Shown piece after piece: positions 30,975 through 41,451 of a stretch of DNA of 54,868 nt. Below the pieces are notes generated by a model that searched no databases, was not told the DNA's origin, and saw only the letters and a list, made by a program, of their open reading frames with translations. Within the stretch, counting starts at the first letter, position 1. Each line of letters begins with the position of its first letter. Made by a program: the position numbers and the translations under genes. The stretch covers positions 1 to 54,868 of the forward strand of contig CAAEFF010000074.1 of the NCBI GenBank assembly GCA_900755085.1, given 5' to 3'. The stretch is from an uncultured Streptococcus sp. (GTDB taxonomy: Bacteria; Bacillota; Bacilli; Lactobacillales; Streptococcaceae).

Positions 30975-33900
30975 ATGGCTTTTGACGGATCAATTGAAGC
31001 GATTATTGGTGCGGACTTATCGGGATATGAAAAGGCGATGAGCGACGTCGTAAATTCGACACGTAAAGCATTTCAGAGCGCTGCACAAGAGGCCTCTAAA
31101 AGTGCAAATCAGATGATTCGTGAAGTCGGGGAATTAATGAACCGGCTCGCAAACAGTAACCAGAATATCGGATCTAAAATCGGCCAAGGGTTGACCGGTG
31201 GATTCAAAATCGCCCTCGGAGAGCTACAGCGTATCTCTTCTAACATCGGCGCAAAATTACCTGACCCCATACGAAAGGCATTTACTCGCGTTTCGGCTGA
31301 CGTAAAATCAGTCTTTGGAGCGATGAAAAACGACGTTTCGGCCGTTGGGGCTAGTATTAATTCCAAAATTAAAAAAGCGTTTGATTTTGATATTTCAAAC
31401 GCTATTAAATCGCCAAAGAGTGCTTTTGCTGAAATGGCAAATAGTGTTGACTCTATGGCGCAGAGTATCAGCTCCAAAGTCCACGGTTTAGGTTCGGTCT
31501 TTACGAACTCAGCAAACAATATGTCCGGATCGTATAAGACGGCCTTTGGCTCTATTGGGGACGCTATGGCCCGTCTCGAAGCTCGAATCCAGTCCGTGGC
31601 TGGGAATCTTACGAGTGCACTTGGCCAAAGAGTTCTGAATCCGATCAATTCGTCATGGTCTAGTATGTTTACCAACCTAACCAGCAAGGCAAATGGCTTT
31701 GCGGAACGGGTTCAAAATTCGTTCGGAGGCAAAATCTTGTCCTCGGTTAACAGTCTCGCGAGCAATGTAAGCGGACGGCTCGGGAACGCGTTTCAAACAA
31801 CGGGCCAAAAGGCAGTAGGAGCCTTGACCGGGATTGTAAATCATACAAATCAAGCGGCGAGCGCGTCAACTAATCTAGTGAAGCAGGTTTTAGGTGTGGC
31901 TGCTGCTTATAAACTCTTCGATCTCGGGAAACAAGCGATCAAGAGTACAGTCTCAAAAGCTGCTGAATTTGAAGCCAAAATGAGCAATATCAAGGCCGTG
32001 ACTGGTGAGAGCGCAGCAACGATGAAGCAATTCAACGACGCTGCAATCAAAGCTGGGGCCGATACAGCCTTTAGTGCTGGTGAAGCTGCTGACGCGATCG
32101 GTGAACTTGCAAAAGCCGGGGTATCAACAAAAGATATCCTAAACGGTGGGCTTACCGCGTCCCTTAACTTGGCCACAGCTGGGGAATTGGATCTGAAAGA
32201 AGCGGCTGAAATTACATCGACAGCTTTAAATGCGTTTAAACGTGACGGCATGACAGCCACACAGGCAGCGAACCAACTCGCGGGAGCTGCTAACGCGTCA
32301 GCGACAGACGTCCACGAACTGAAATATGGACTTTCCGCAGTCGCTCCCGTTGCTTCTGGGCTTGGTCTATCGTTCCGCGATACCACAAACGCCCTCGCAG
32401 TATTTGCTCAAAACGGTCTCAAGGGATCAGACGCCGGTACATCACTTAAAACTATGCTTATGAATTTGCAACCGCAAACCAAAGCACAAACGAACATGAT
32501 GAAAGAACTCGGTATCATTACAGCCGATGGCTCAAACCAGTTCTTTACAGCCGAAGGTAAAGTCAAGTCGTTTGCTGAGATTTCTCAAGTTTTGAAAGAT
32601 AAACTCGGGGGGCTTACCGACGCGGAAAAACAAATGGCTTTGAAAACCATGTTCGGTACCGACGCGGTGCGTGCTGCAACTATCGCGATGAACGAGGGAG
32701 CAGACGGCGCCAACAAAATGCAAGAAGCGATCGACAAAGTAACGGCTGCTCAAGTTGCTGCTGAAAAGCTCAATAACTTAAAAGGAGCCGTCGAAGCATT
32801 GAGTGGATCTTGGGAAACGTTCCAGATCAAAGTTGGTACGGCAGTCCTTCCTATCCTTACGACACTCGTAAAATGGCTTGACAAGTTGGTGGACAAATTA
32901 TCCAACTCCCAAGGGTTACAAAAATTCCTAGACGCTCTAACCTCATTAAATCCGGCGTTAGATCAATTTCTTAATGGGACTAAAATGTCCGACGAACAAG
33001 CGAATAAGTTCAAGGATACCATGCAGACCGTAAAACCAGCCGTAACGGGTCTTATTGGAGCGTTTGCGTTTGGTCCAGCCGTTAGTGGGTTGACTTCACT
33101 TACTGGCATTATGGGCGTTGTCGCAAGTAAGACGATGGGTCTCGGATCTATCGCGTCAAGTGCATTTAGTGCGGCTGGCGGATCAATTTCGAGCTTCGTT
33201 GGTAAGATCGGCGGTATTCCGGGCGTACTTGGTGGAGCAGCTTCACAAGGTTTATCAGTCCTTGGAATGATGACGACTGGGATCGCTTCCGTTATGGGAA
33301 TCGCTCTCGCGTCAATCGGCCCGGCTGCTATTCTGGGGCTAGTCCTAGCTGGCCTTGGCCTAATCAACCAACAATTTGGGCAACAGATCGATCAGTTAAT
33401 TACCACAGTCACGACTAAAGGCCCGATGATTATTCAAAGCCTTGTAAATGGCATTACTAGTCAATTACCGAGTCTTATCGCTTCGGGTGCTGATCTAGTG
33501 GCAAAACTAGCGCAAGGATTCGCGACAATGTTCCCGGTTATTGTTGACGCTGGTATTCAGTTGATCGGTAGCCTCGTTCAAGGTGTGGGCCAAAATGCGG
33601 GCTCGTTGATCTCGTCCGCGGTAACTATTATCGGGACTTTGGTCAACAGTTTGCTTTCAGCATTGCCACAGCTTCTCTCTATTGGTATGCAGTTACTTCT
33701 TAGCGTTACACAAGGGATCTTGCAAAACTTACCGCAAATCCTTTCGACGGCGCAACAGATTGTAACTAATTTTATTACTAATATGCAAGCGCAATTCCCA
33801 CAAATCCTCGAACAAGGTATTCAAATCTTGATGAATATCGTAAATGGTATTGTTCAATCGTTACCGACAATTATCGAGATCGCGACACAAGTCATTGTTG

Positions 33901-35675
33901 GATTTATGCAAACGATCTTGTCAAACTTGCCTACGATTTTACAAGGTGGTATTCAATTAATCGTGAGCCTCGTTCAAGGTGTTATTAATGCTTTGCCACA
34001 AATAGCCCAAAGCGCTGCTCAGATTATTAGTCAGATGATTCGTGGCCTTGCTCAAGCCTTGCCACAGTTAATCATGGCAGGGGCACAGTTAGTCGTACAG
34101 CTCGCACTTGCGATCATTAAGGGCTTGCCGAATATTGTTAAAGCTGCTTGGGAAATTATTAAAGGATTCGGTGAAGCCTTACTCAACTTCGTTCCAGAAG
34201 CCTTGAAAGCCGTCGCGGACGCTATCGGGAATTTCTTCGGTGGGATCTGGGATTGGATCACTGGTAAGTCGGACGAAGGCGGAGAAAAAACCAAGGCGTC
34301 TATTGACGGCACGGCTGAACATATTAAGAGCAAGAGTTCAGAAACAACGACACAATTAAGTACCGATGCTTCAACCGCTAGTACTAACGTGTCGACGTCT
34401 TACGATCAAATGAGCGCGAATACGATCGCGTCAACGTCAAATATGAATCTTGGCGTTACTACTAATATGAACCAGCTGGCCACAAATGCGATGGACAGCA
34501 CAACTCAGTTGCAACAAACCGCTTCAACTAACTTCAACACGATGAACGTTAACGGGACAATGAATATGCAACAGCTTGCTGCAAATGCGGACACGTCATT
34601 TAACCAGATGAACGCAAACGCACTCGCTCAAACTGGCCAGATGAATACAGGCGTAACGACTAATATCGGCCAGTTAAACGCGAACGCAAGTAACGAGTTG
34701 AATCAGTTGATGAACAATGCGAACGCAAGCACGACGGGAGTCAACACGGCTGCAACCACCAACGCGCAACAAGCAAGCGCGAACGTTGTTGCAAACTTCC
34801 AACAAATGCAAACGGGAGCAACGAGCGCTACTAATGCGATGGTAGCGAGTACGCAAGCAGATTTGTCTAATATGGCTAAACAAGCCCAAACGGCAAGTTC
34901 TCAAATGGCGCAATCATTGACAACTAGTTTTCAAGGTATTCAAAAATCTGTATCAAGTGCGATGAGTGCTACGGCTCAAGCCATAAAAACTGGTTTAAGC
35001 ATGATTTCGAGCTTGAGTACTTCAGCTGGTCAACGTTTAGAGGCTACATTTAGAACAACTTTCCAAAGGGTAACAAATAGCGCTAAAAGCGGTATGCAAG
35101 CATTTACTAGTACCATGCAATCAAGCATGGCGCAAGCCGTTTCGCTTGCTAGTTCATCTTGTGAACAGATTTCGGCTTCGTTTAGTTATCTCCCGGCATT
35201 GCTTCAAATGGTCGGATTTAACACGGGTATGGGTCTATATAACGGGCTTGCTTCGATGGCTGGTTCGCTGTACGATCTCGCCTATAGTATCGCTTCAAAT
35301 ATCGCTTCGATCATGAGTTCAGCTCTTGATATTCACTCGCCGTCCCGGGTTATGAAGAAAATCGGGGGCTTCACGGGTGAAGGTCTTTATATTGGTATGA
35401 AAGATTGGGTGTCAGATATCAACGGCATAGCCCGCCAGTATGCCCAAGCGATCACAGATCAAGATTATCAGACTAATAGTGTATTGACCACAAGCGCGAA
35501 TGTGACAAGTTCGGGCGTTCGTTCGTCTCTTGAGGACTTGAGCGATGAGGTTAAAAATTCGCAACTTTCGAACCAAAAATTCGAAGTACATAACGAGATC
35601 GTGGGAGACAAGATCTATACTACGATCAAAGAAAAAGACGCAAGAGAAAAAGCGCTAGATGCTTATTTCGCGTAA
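30975..35675 (+). CDS. Tape measure protein
   Basis: 1566 residues; sets tail length and leads DNA ejection. The N-terminal 300 residues are coiled coil with repeated NS/S-rich motifs, then a TP901-type core (about 300-620; FEAKMSNIKAVTGESAATMK, ELAKAGVSTKDILNGGLTA). At about 680-800 are several hydrophobic segments. From about 838 to 1070 run eleven or so 22-residue units of the form GIQLIVSLVQGVINALPQIA, possible membrane-penetrating helices. Next comes a stretch (about 1115-1290) rich in NA/TTN repeats. A 1566-residue ruler predicts a long tail. AGGAGG precedes the ATG. Confidence 0.93.
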   Translation: MAFDGSIEAIIGADLSGYEKAMSDVVNSTRKAFQSAAQEASKSANQMIREVGELMNRLANSNQNIGSKIGQGLTGGFKIALGELQRISSNIGAKLPDPIRKAFTRVSADVKSVFGAMKNDVSAVGASINSKIKKAFDFDISNAIKSPKSAFAEMANSVDSMAQSISSKVHGLGSVFTNSANNMSGSYKTAFGSIGDAMARLEARIQSVAGNLTSALGQRVLNPINSSWSSMFTNLTSKANGFAERVQNSFGGKILSSVNSLASNVSGRLGNAFQTTGQKAVGALTGIVNHTNQAASASTNLVKQVLGVAAAYKLFDLGKQAIKSTVSKAAEFEAKMSNIKAVTGESAATMKQFNDAAIKAGADTAFSAGEAADAIGELAKAGVSTKDILNGGLTASLNLATAGELDLKEAAEITSTALNAFKRDGMTATQAANQLAGAANASATDVHELKYGLSAVAPVASGLGLSFRDTTNALAVFAQNGLKGSDAGTSLKTMLMNLQPQTKAQTNMMKELGIITADGSNQFFTAEGKVKSFAEISQVLKDKLGGLTDAEKQMALKTMFGTDAVRAATIAMNEGADGANKMQEAIDKVTAAQVAAEKLNNLKGAVEALSGSWETFQIKVGTAVLPILTTLVKWLDKLVDKLSNSQGLQKFLDALTSLNPALDQFLNGTKMSDEQANKFKDTMQTVKPAVTGLIGAFAFGPAVSGLTSLTGIMGVVASKTMGLGSIASSAFSAAGGSISSFVGKIGGIPGVLGGAASQGLSVLGMMTTGIASVMGIALASIGPAAILGLVLAGLGLINQQFGQQIDQLITTVTTKGPMIIQSLVNGITSQLPSLIASGADLVAKLAQGFATMFPVIVDAGIQLIGSLVQGVGQNAGSLISSAVTIIGTLVNSLLSALPQLLSIGMQLLLSVTQGILQNLPQILSTAQQIVTNFITNMQAQFPQILEQGIQILMNIVNGIVQSLPTIIEIATQVIVGFMQTILSNLPTILQGGIQLIVSLVQGVINALPQIAQSAAQIISQMIRGLAQALPQLIMAGAQLVVQLALAIIKGLPNIVKAAWEIIKGFGEALLNFVPEALKAVADAIGNFFGGIWDWITGKSDEGGEKTKASIDGTAEHIKSKSSETTTQLSTDASTASTNVSTSYDQMSANTIASTSNMNLGVTTNMNQLATNAMDSTTQLQQTASTNFNTMNVNGTMNMQQLAANADTSFNQMNANALAQTGQMNTGVTTNIGQLNANASNELNQLMNNANASTTGVNTAATTNAQQASANVVANFQQMQTGATSATNAMVASTQADLSNMAKQAQTASSQMAQSLTTSFQGIQKSVSSAMSATAQAIKTGLSMISSLSTSAGQRLEATFRTTFQRVTNSAKSGMQAFTSTMQSSMAQAVSLASSSCEQISASFSYLPALLQMVGFNTGMGLYNGLASMAGSLYDLAYSIASNIASIMSSALDIHSPSRVMKKIGGFTGEGLYIGMKDWVSDINGIARQYAQAITDQDYQTNSVLTTSANVTSSGVRSSLEDLSDEVKNSQLSNQKFEVHNEIVGDKIYTTIKEKDAREKALDAYFA

Positions 35676-35685
35676 AGGGGGAACG

Positions 35686-36549
35686 ATGGACTTATTAATC
35701 GAAAAAGACGGCCAAAGTCAGAAATTATCTGGCCTTGGCCTTTACAATATCACGGTCGACGATTCGTCCCCGGCCGTGGAGTTATCAAGGCGAACCGTCA
35801 AGGGGCGCAATGGTTATATTTTCGACGGCTTGACTTATACCGAAAAGAAAATCTCAGTCACAGCTAGGCTTTCAGCGGGATCGATGGAGGACTTTTTAAA
35901 TAAAAAGGACGAAATTTCTCGCTGGGTCTTGGGTGACGATAGCTTTTATATCACGAAATTGTACCAAAACGTAAATAATATTTACGAATTCCAGACTCCG
36001 GGGCAAACAACGGGCGATCTCGACATCTCCCAGTTGCCTCACGCAAACTGGAAATATCGTTATAACGTCGTGGGCGAAGGTCAAATCGAGTTTGATTTTA
36101 TTGGTAATTCAGAAGCCGGGATCAAGTATAATGTTTCGTTCTCATTCGTGACAGCGGAGCTCCCGTATGGTGAGACAATCCCAAGGGATCTTCCACTTAG
36201 CACAAACAGTTTTCCATACAACGGAACGGCACCACTTAGCCAATTAGAAGTACCGTTTATTGTGGAATTGACCGCAAACGCTGATAATACTGATTTTTTC
36301 CTTGAGATTGACGGCCGTCGGTTTACTTACCAGCACACAGAAACGCCTTTGAGATCTGGCCAAAAGCTCCTTTTAAAAGGGGTCGAGACGGCGATCTATC
36401 AAGGACCAACGACGCAGGATCTAAACGTCAATAACCGGACAAATTACGAGTATTTCGTTATTAAGCCAAAACCTAACCGGTCGGTCAATTGGTTTACAAA
36501 TTTCAAGGGGACTGTCAAGATCCTCGGTTTTAAAGAGCTTTATCGCTAG
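35686..36549 (+). CDS. Distal tail protein (Dit)
   Basis: 287 residues from ATG 35686 (AAAGGGGG at 35673-35680). It has the family's N-terminal belt domain (RTVKGRNGYIFDGLTYTEKK) and a galectin-like C-terminal part. It forms the hub at the tail tip on which Tal and receptor-binding proteins assemble. The upstream in-frame ATG at 35659 lies inside the tape measure gene and lacks a binding site. Confidence 0.85.
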   Translation: MDLLIEKDGQSQKLSGLGLYNITVDDSSPAVELSRRTVKGRNGYIFDGLTYTEKKISVTARLSAGSMEDFLNKKDEISRWVLGDDSFYITKLYQNVNNIYEFQTPGQTTGDLDISQLPHANWKYRYNVVGEGQIEFDFIGNSEAGIKYNVSFSFVTAELPYGETIPRDLPLSTNSFPYNGTAPLSQLEVPFIVELTANADNTDFFLEIDGRRFTYQHTETPLRSGQKLLLKGVETAIYQGPTTQDLNVNNRTNYEYFVIKPKPNRSVNWFTNFKGTVKILGFKELYR

Positions 36550-36564
36550 AGAGGAGGTGGATCA

Positions 36565-39500
36565 TTGATTACTTTTTACGACGAAAGAGGCAACGGATAC
36601 GGAGCCCAAGTCGAATTAACAACAAAAAACGCTGTAAATGGTGAGCGATCAATTTCGGGGACAATTGTTTCTAACAAGCAAGTTTTATCGAAATTAGATC
36701 GTGGGTGGAGCTTTACTTTCGATGGTGAACTCTATAAGATCATTTACGCAAAACCAAAGGACGAAGGGAAGAATATTTCGCTATCGTTTGACGCGGTCCA
36801 CCAATTCTTCTACGATTTCGAGCACTCGAATTGTTATAAAGAGTTTAACGGCTCAAATCGCTTTGAAGTCTATATCGAAGCGATCTTCAAAGATAGTGGC
36901 TATCGTTATGTGATCGAAGCAGAAGCAAAGGCAATCCGGAAGGAGAATTTCGGAAACGCGAGCCGGTTGAAAATGTTTAAAGAGATCATTAAAGAAGCTG
37001 GTCTCGAATTTTCGGTTACTGGTAAGGTCGTTCGAATTTTGAAGAAAGTCGGGACTGACCTTTCGACGGTCGTTCGGAAAAATTTCAATATGAACGAGCT
37101 CACGATCGAAAAGAATATCGGTGGCTTTATTACATATAAGAAGGGCTTCGGAGCGTGGAAGGACGAAAAAAATCACGACATGGGCCGATATACCTCAGAA
37201 TACGAGAGCCCACTTGCTCGGATTTATGGCCGGATCGAGGGCGAACCCGTAACAGATGAACGTTACAAAGAAACAGGTAAGCTCTTAGAACGGCTAAAGA
37301 AAGAAGTCGACGAATCCTATTCGATTTCGGTCCAGCTTGATATGGAAGATCTCACACAAGCGGGATATAAGTACACGCGGCCTCGCGCTGGTGACTATAT
37401 CATGGCTATTAATGAGACGATCGGGTTCCGCGAGAAGATTCGTATTGTGTCTTACGAGAGCAGTTACGACGTCACGGGCCGGCTATTATCTCACAAGGTA
37501 ACGTGTAACGATATCGGAACCGTCCAGAAAGCAATCACGTCGGAAGGCTCGATTATGCGAAGCGTGTCAGAGTCGAAACAATACGCTGAAGGCGCTCTTG
37601 AGGTGGCTACACAGGCGCTTGTTTCCGTGAATGGAAAGAATACCAACTATTACGGCACCACGAAGCCAAAAGACGAACCAAGAGGAACGCTTCACGAAGG
37701 CGATCTCTTGTACTTGACCGTGGGCGAGGAAACAGAACTCTATTATTGGAGCGGGTCGGAATGGCTCCCGAAAATTCTCAAAGTTGACACGTCAAAAATT
37801 GAAAAAATAGTCAACAATGCCCAAGTATCAACGAACCAAGCCATAGCACAGGCCAACGCAACAGCACAAGAAGCTCTCGCGAAAGCAGGAACGCTACCAG
37901 ACACGTCCAAGCTATCTGACCAGATCAAGCAGCAGATTTTATCTAGTCCAGACTTAAATCAAAAAGTCATAGAAACTCTCAACCAGACTGACGGTGGGGT
38001 TATCTATAATAAAATTTTGCAAAATATCAAAAACGATTTTGCCGAGCAAAAGGATATTGGCCCTGTTTTAGCTGGTATTAACCAAAACATCAGAAACCAA
38101 ACCGTCGAATTTAACAAGCTAACCGAATCTAACAAGGTTTTTGAGCGGATCCTTGGTACGTCTGAAACAGGCGCACCAGACAAGCTCTCACGATTGGTTA
38201 TGTCCAGCGAGATCTTCCGGACAGAGGTCGGGAAGTATTCAAGCACGGGTGGCCCGAATATGCTCCGGAATTCGAGGGCGGACGATGGTCTTAATTATTG
38301 GACCGAAGAAAACGGGCATTTGAGCTTCACGGCTCACCAATTTTATCTAAACGGCCAAAAACGTATGTTTCTACTTTCAAGTGGTGCAGTTGTCAAAAGC
38401 CCACGCTTCCTTGTCAAACGAAATACAAATTATATGCTTAATTTGACAGCGTTTGACACAAATACAAAGTATTTTAGTATCGTGCTTAGGAAACGAAAAA
38501 AAGGCTCTATGAGCGATTACCAAGACATTGATATTATTTATAGAAAAACCGAATCACCAGCTTTTGACTCTACACGAGCTATCAAGAAATCATTCAGCTT
38601 TAATACAGGGAATTTTGACGAGGGCTACTTGGCCTTCTTTTATGACGGCAACTTTAGTGGTTGGTCTGGTCTGTTTATGACCGAGCTTGACTTCTACGAA
38701 GGCTCTAGCGATCGCTTATGGCAACCATCGCCAGACGATAGTTTAGGGCCATTAGAAGCTGTCAGAACTCAAGTAACACAGCTTGCCGGTTCTTGGGCAG
38801 TGCGTAACCTAAACAGCAATGGTGACGTGTTGAACTCTATCAATGTACTCGCTGACGGAACGAACCGAATAGATGGACGGTTGACTCATATCACTGGCCA
38901 GACCGTGATCGATGAAGCCGTGATCGATGGAGCAGCCATTAAAACCTTAACCGCTAACAAGATTTCTGGTGGTGAAGCTGATTTTTCGACATTCAGAGCG
39001 GTAAACTTTGACGCTGGAGCAATCAACACGGGAACTCTACGAGGTATCGATATTCGAGGTGTCACACTTGGAAGTATTGATGAATCGTTTATGATCGATA
39101 CACCAAAAAATGAGATCAAATTCGATAATCACACGCTTCTAACGTTTTACAACAAAAACGATGGGACCGTATCAATGATCGGAAGTGGTGATAGGGCCTC
39201 CAATACAAAAGGTTCTGGTCTTTTGATTGGTGTCGATATCGATCCAGCCACAGCTTCGAAATTAAAAAATCAACAAAATAATCGGGACTTATGGACGGCT
39301 CGGACAGGAACAGCAACTTCAATCTTGATGGGGACCCGTGCGAATGGCCGAGGAGTTATCGAACAACTCACCACCGGGGAAGTAAGTATCGGGATCTCAG
39401 AAGTTAAAACGTCGACCGCGCCACAAGCCTATATTAAAATCGGTGATATTAATAATAGATATTACACAAGTAAAATTTCAATGCTTGCTGATTTCTTGGA

Positions 39501-39831
39501 TATTGATCTAAACTCGCGTTTAACGCTGAATACTAACGCGATCAAGGGCACTTGGCAAGGCGATACAGTCATTGATAGTTACGGCTTGTTAAGTTTAGAT
39601 GCCCGAGAGGGTGTGACAATGAATGGGCACGAAAAGGGGTTTATAAGCACGGAAGTTGTCGGAGCAAAACAAGTGTCTTCCGATTCTATGCGTACTAAGA
39701 GTATTAACATTGCGAATGATATTACTATCAAAAATAGAAATTTAGCAACCACTTTTAATACTTTAGTGGATTTTGTCGTCGCCATCGCAAAACATGCTGG
39801 CTGGACTAATATCGGAAATTATAAAATGTAA
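36565..39831 (+). CDS. Tail-associated protein Tal / prophage endopeptidase tail
   Basis: 1088 residues, TTG start with GAGGAGGTGG ahead. Residues 1-330 form the gp27-like prophage-tail hub (VNGERSISGTIVSNKQVLSK, RIYGRIEGEPVTDERYKETG). A linker with a YWSGSEWLPK motif and coiled coil (about 355-470) follows. A region about 560-720 (NMLRNSRADDGLNYWTEENG) looks like a carbohydrate-binding module, and the C-terminal 350 residues are fibre-like beta repeats (DGRLTHITGQTVIDEAVIDG). Such extensions often act in receptor binding or wall penetration. No separate RBP follows before the lysis genes. Confidence 0.85.
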   Translation: MITFYDERGNGYGAQVELTTKNAVNGERSISGTIVSNKQVLSKLDRGWSFTFDGELYKIIYAKPKDEGKNISLSFDAVHQFFYDFEHSNCYKEFNGSNRFEVYIEAIFKDSGYRYVIEAEAKAIRKENFGNASRLKMFKEIIKEAGLEFSVTGKVVRILKKVGTDLSTVVRKNFNMNELTIEKNIGGFITYKKGFGAWKDEKNHDMGRYTSEYESPLARIYGRIEGEPVTDERYKETGKLLERLKKEVDESYSISVQLDMEDLTQAGYKYTRPRAGDYIMAINETIGFREKIRIVSYESSYDVTGRLLSHKVTCNDIGTVQKAITSEGSIMRSVSESKQYAEGALEVATQALVSVNGKNTNYYGTTKPKDEPRGTLHEGDLLYLTVGEETELYYWSGSEWLPKILKVDTSKIEKIVNNAQVSTNQAIAQANATAQEALAKAGTLPDTSKLSDQIKQQILSSPDLNQKVIETLNQTDGGVIYNKILQNIKNDFAEQKDIGPVLAGINQNIRNQTVEFNKLTESNKVFERILGTSETGAPDKLSRLVMSSEIFRTEVGKYSSTGGPNMLRNSRADDGLNYWTEENGHLSFTAHQFYLNGQKRMFLLSSGAVVKSPRFLVKRNTNYMLNLTAFDTNTKYFSIVLRKRKKGSMSDYQDIDIIYRKTESPAFDSTRAIKKSFSFNTGNFDEGYLAFFYDGNFSGWSGLFMTELDFYEGSSDRLWQPSPDDSLGPLEAVRTQVTQLAGSWAVRNLNSNGDVLNSINVLADGTNRIDGRLTHITGQTVIDEAVIDGAAIKTLTANKISGGEADFSTFRAVNFDAGAINTGTLRGIDIRGVTLGSIDESFMIDTPKNEIKFDNHTLLTFYNKNDGTVSMIGSGDRASNTKGSGLLIGVDIDPATASKLKNQQNNRDLWTARTGTATSILMGTRANGRGVIEQLTTGEVSIGISEVKTSTAPQAYIKIGDINNRYYTSKISMLADFLDIDLNSRLTLNTNAIKGTWQGDTVIDSYGLLSLDAREGVTMNGHEKGFISTEVVGAKQVSSDSMRTKSINIANDITIKNRNLATTFNTLVDFVVAIAKHAGWTNIGNYKM

Positions 39832-39844
39832 AAAGGGGCCACAA

Positions 39845-40060
39845 ATGAACACAGTAAATAAAATTGTAACCGAGATCTCGCAGAAACTCGCAAACGCGAT
39901 CGTAGAAGCCTCAAATTACAAGGTCTTATACGAAGAAGCGAGCGAAGAAAACAAGCGCGTAAACGAGCTATTAAGCAAATTTAACGACGTTTTGGATAGC
40001 GATCCAGCACTCAAGGACCTCTTTGACGAGGCATCTCAAAAATTAGAAGAAGGTAAATAA
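39845..40060 (+). CDS. Small coiled-coil phage protein
   Basis: 71 residues, helical (NKIVTEISQKLANAIVEASN, later LLSKFNDVLDSDPALKDL). ATG 39845 has AAAGGGGCC upstream. Small proteins of this sort lie between Tal and DUF1366 genes in streptococcal phages; function unknown. Confidence 0.55.
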   Translation: MNTVNKIVTEISQKLANAIVEASNYKVLYEEASEENKRVNELLSKFNDVLDSDPALKDLFDEASQKLEEGK

Positions 40061-40062
40061 TC

Positions 40063-40680
40063 ATGGAATTTAAAATCATTAACAAATACTTGCAAGAAGA
40101 AGGACGTACTTTCGTATCGATCCGGTCAGCGAACCCTTACACAGCCTTTGAGCGTGTATTAATCGGGGACCGTACTAACGAATCAGATGAGGTGCTGATC
40201 CAAGCTGTGCTCGGACAAGTTGCGACTGAGCTAAACCCAGCAGATGGTGTGAAGAAGTTGCAAGAAGATTTGCACACGCAGGCCCAAGAGTACGAAACTA
40301 AACTGGCTGAGAAAGGCAAGAAGATCGCAGAGAATAAAGCTGTCTCTGATTGGGCTGTATTGGTTGCGGTGACCAACACAGAAAACCCACTTGATCCCAC
40401 GTTATATGCGCGTGGTCTGGAACTCATCGAAGCTGGACAAGCTGGTAAGACTTACAAGCCTTACGAAATCTTTACAGTCAATGATCCAAACCATACTCCA
40501 AAATTCGGAGAAGGCCAACGTGTGCTAGTTCAAGTAAATCAAGATTTTACTTACAACAACGAAACAGTGGCTGATCTTGAAGGTGCGTTATCACAAAATG
40601 GTAAGTTGGCAGTCTGGAAATGGACTGAACCTAAAGCAACACCAGCAACAGACCCTATGACTACGGCATCTGCACAGTAA
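40063..40680 (+). CDS. DUF1366 family protein
   Basis: 205 residues with the family's N-terminal KIINKYLQEEGRTFVSIRSA and a helical middle; the C-terminus (RVLVQVNQDFTYNNETVADL) is beta-rich. DUF1366 genes are common just upstream of the holins in streptococcal prophages. Role unknown, perhaps tail or lysis related. Three bases after the previous stop. Confidence 0.78.
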   Translation: MEFKIINKYLQEEGRTFVSIRSANPYTAFERVLIGDRTNESDEVLIQAVLGQVATELNPADGVKKLQEDLHTQAQEYETKLAEKGKKIAENKAVSDWAVLVAVTNTENPLDPTLYARGLELIEAGQAGKTYKPYEIFTVNDPNHTPKFGEGQRVLVQVNQDFTYNNETVADLEGALSQNGKLAVWKWTEPKATPATDPMTTASAQ

Positions 40681-40708
40681 GCTAGTAGCATAATAGGGGG
40701 TGGTAAAA

Positions 40709-41110
40709 TTGGACCTATTGGCACTAGTTGACAAATTAACTCCCGTCTTAGTCGTGATTATTCCCAGTTACTTTTCATTCAAGAGTACCAAAACCACTAA
40801 AGAAGCTGACAAACGTCTTGAGGGTCTATCTAATAAGATAGACACCCTCGAGAAGTCAGTATCAAGCGTGGAAGAAATCGGAAAAGATAACAATCGGAAT
40901 TTGACGATTATCGGGAAAGGCTTACAACGGCTTCAACGCTTTCGATTGCAGGAGAACTTAAAAAACGCGTTAAAACGCGGACATACAAACCAGCACGAAC
41001 TAGAGGAGCTTTCGAAATTATATGAGAGTTACGTCGAATTAGGCGGTAACGGAGCTATAAAAGTACTTTTTGAGCGCTTTTTGGAGCTAGAAATTAAAGA
41101 GGAGAAATAA
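40709..41110 (+). CDS. Holin-like membrane protein
   Basis: 133 residues from TTG 40709 (AGGGGGTGG at 40695-40703, good spacing; a GTG at 40700 overlaps that site and is less likely). One N-terminal transmembrane helix (LTPVLVVIIPSYFSF) followed by a long charged coiled coil. Together with the next gene it forms a two-component holin set, as in many streptococcal phages. Confidence 0.65.
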   Translation: MDLLALVDKLTPVLVVIIPSYFSFKSTKTTKEADKRLEGLSNKIDTLEKSVSSVEEIGKDNNRNLTIIGKGLQRLQRFRLQENLKNALKRGHTNQHELEELSKLYESYVELGGNGAIKVLFERFLELEIKEEK

Positions 41111-41111
41111 C

Positions 41112-41441
41112 ATGGATCAAATTACAAGCATTATTACTTCATCGGCTATGAGCATTTTAGTTGTATTGACGGGGATCGTGGTACAAGCGATCAAGAAATA
41201 CTTACTCATGCGCGGTGGTAAGAAAGCAATCGAGATCGTTGAGATCTTGGCAAAAAATGCGGTCAACGCTACAGAGCAAGTCTCGGATAAGTTGGATATC
41301 CACGGATCAGACAAGTTAGAGCACGCTAAAACTAGCTTGATCGAGGGCCTTGAATCTCAAAATATTCACTTGACCAATCAAGAGCTAAATACTTTTATTG
41401 AAGCGGCCGTTAAAAAAGCGAATGACGAATGGAAGAAATAG
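41112..41441 (+). CDS. Holin, LLH family
   Basis: 109 residues: one transmembrane helix (ITSSAMSILVVLTGIVVQAI) and an amphipathic C-terminal part with VEILAKNAVNATEQVSDKL, the pattern of LLH holins. It makes the membrane lesions that release the endolysin. GGAGAAATAAC precedes its ATG, one base after the previous stop. Confidence 0.82.
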   Translation: MDQITSIITSSAMSILVVLTGIVVQAIKKYLLMRGGKKAIEIVEILAKNAVNATEQVSDKLDIHGSDKLEHAKTSLIEGLESQNIHLTNQELNTFIEAAVKKANDEWKK

Positions 41442-41451
41442 GAGATAAGCA

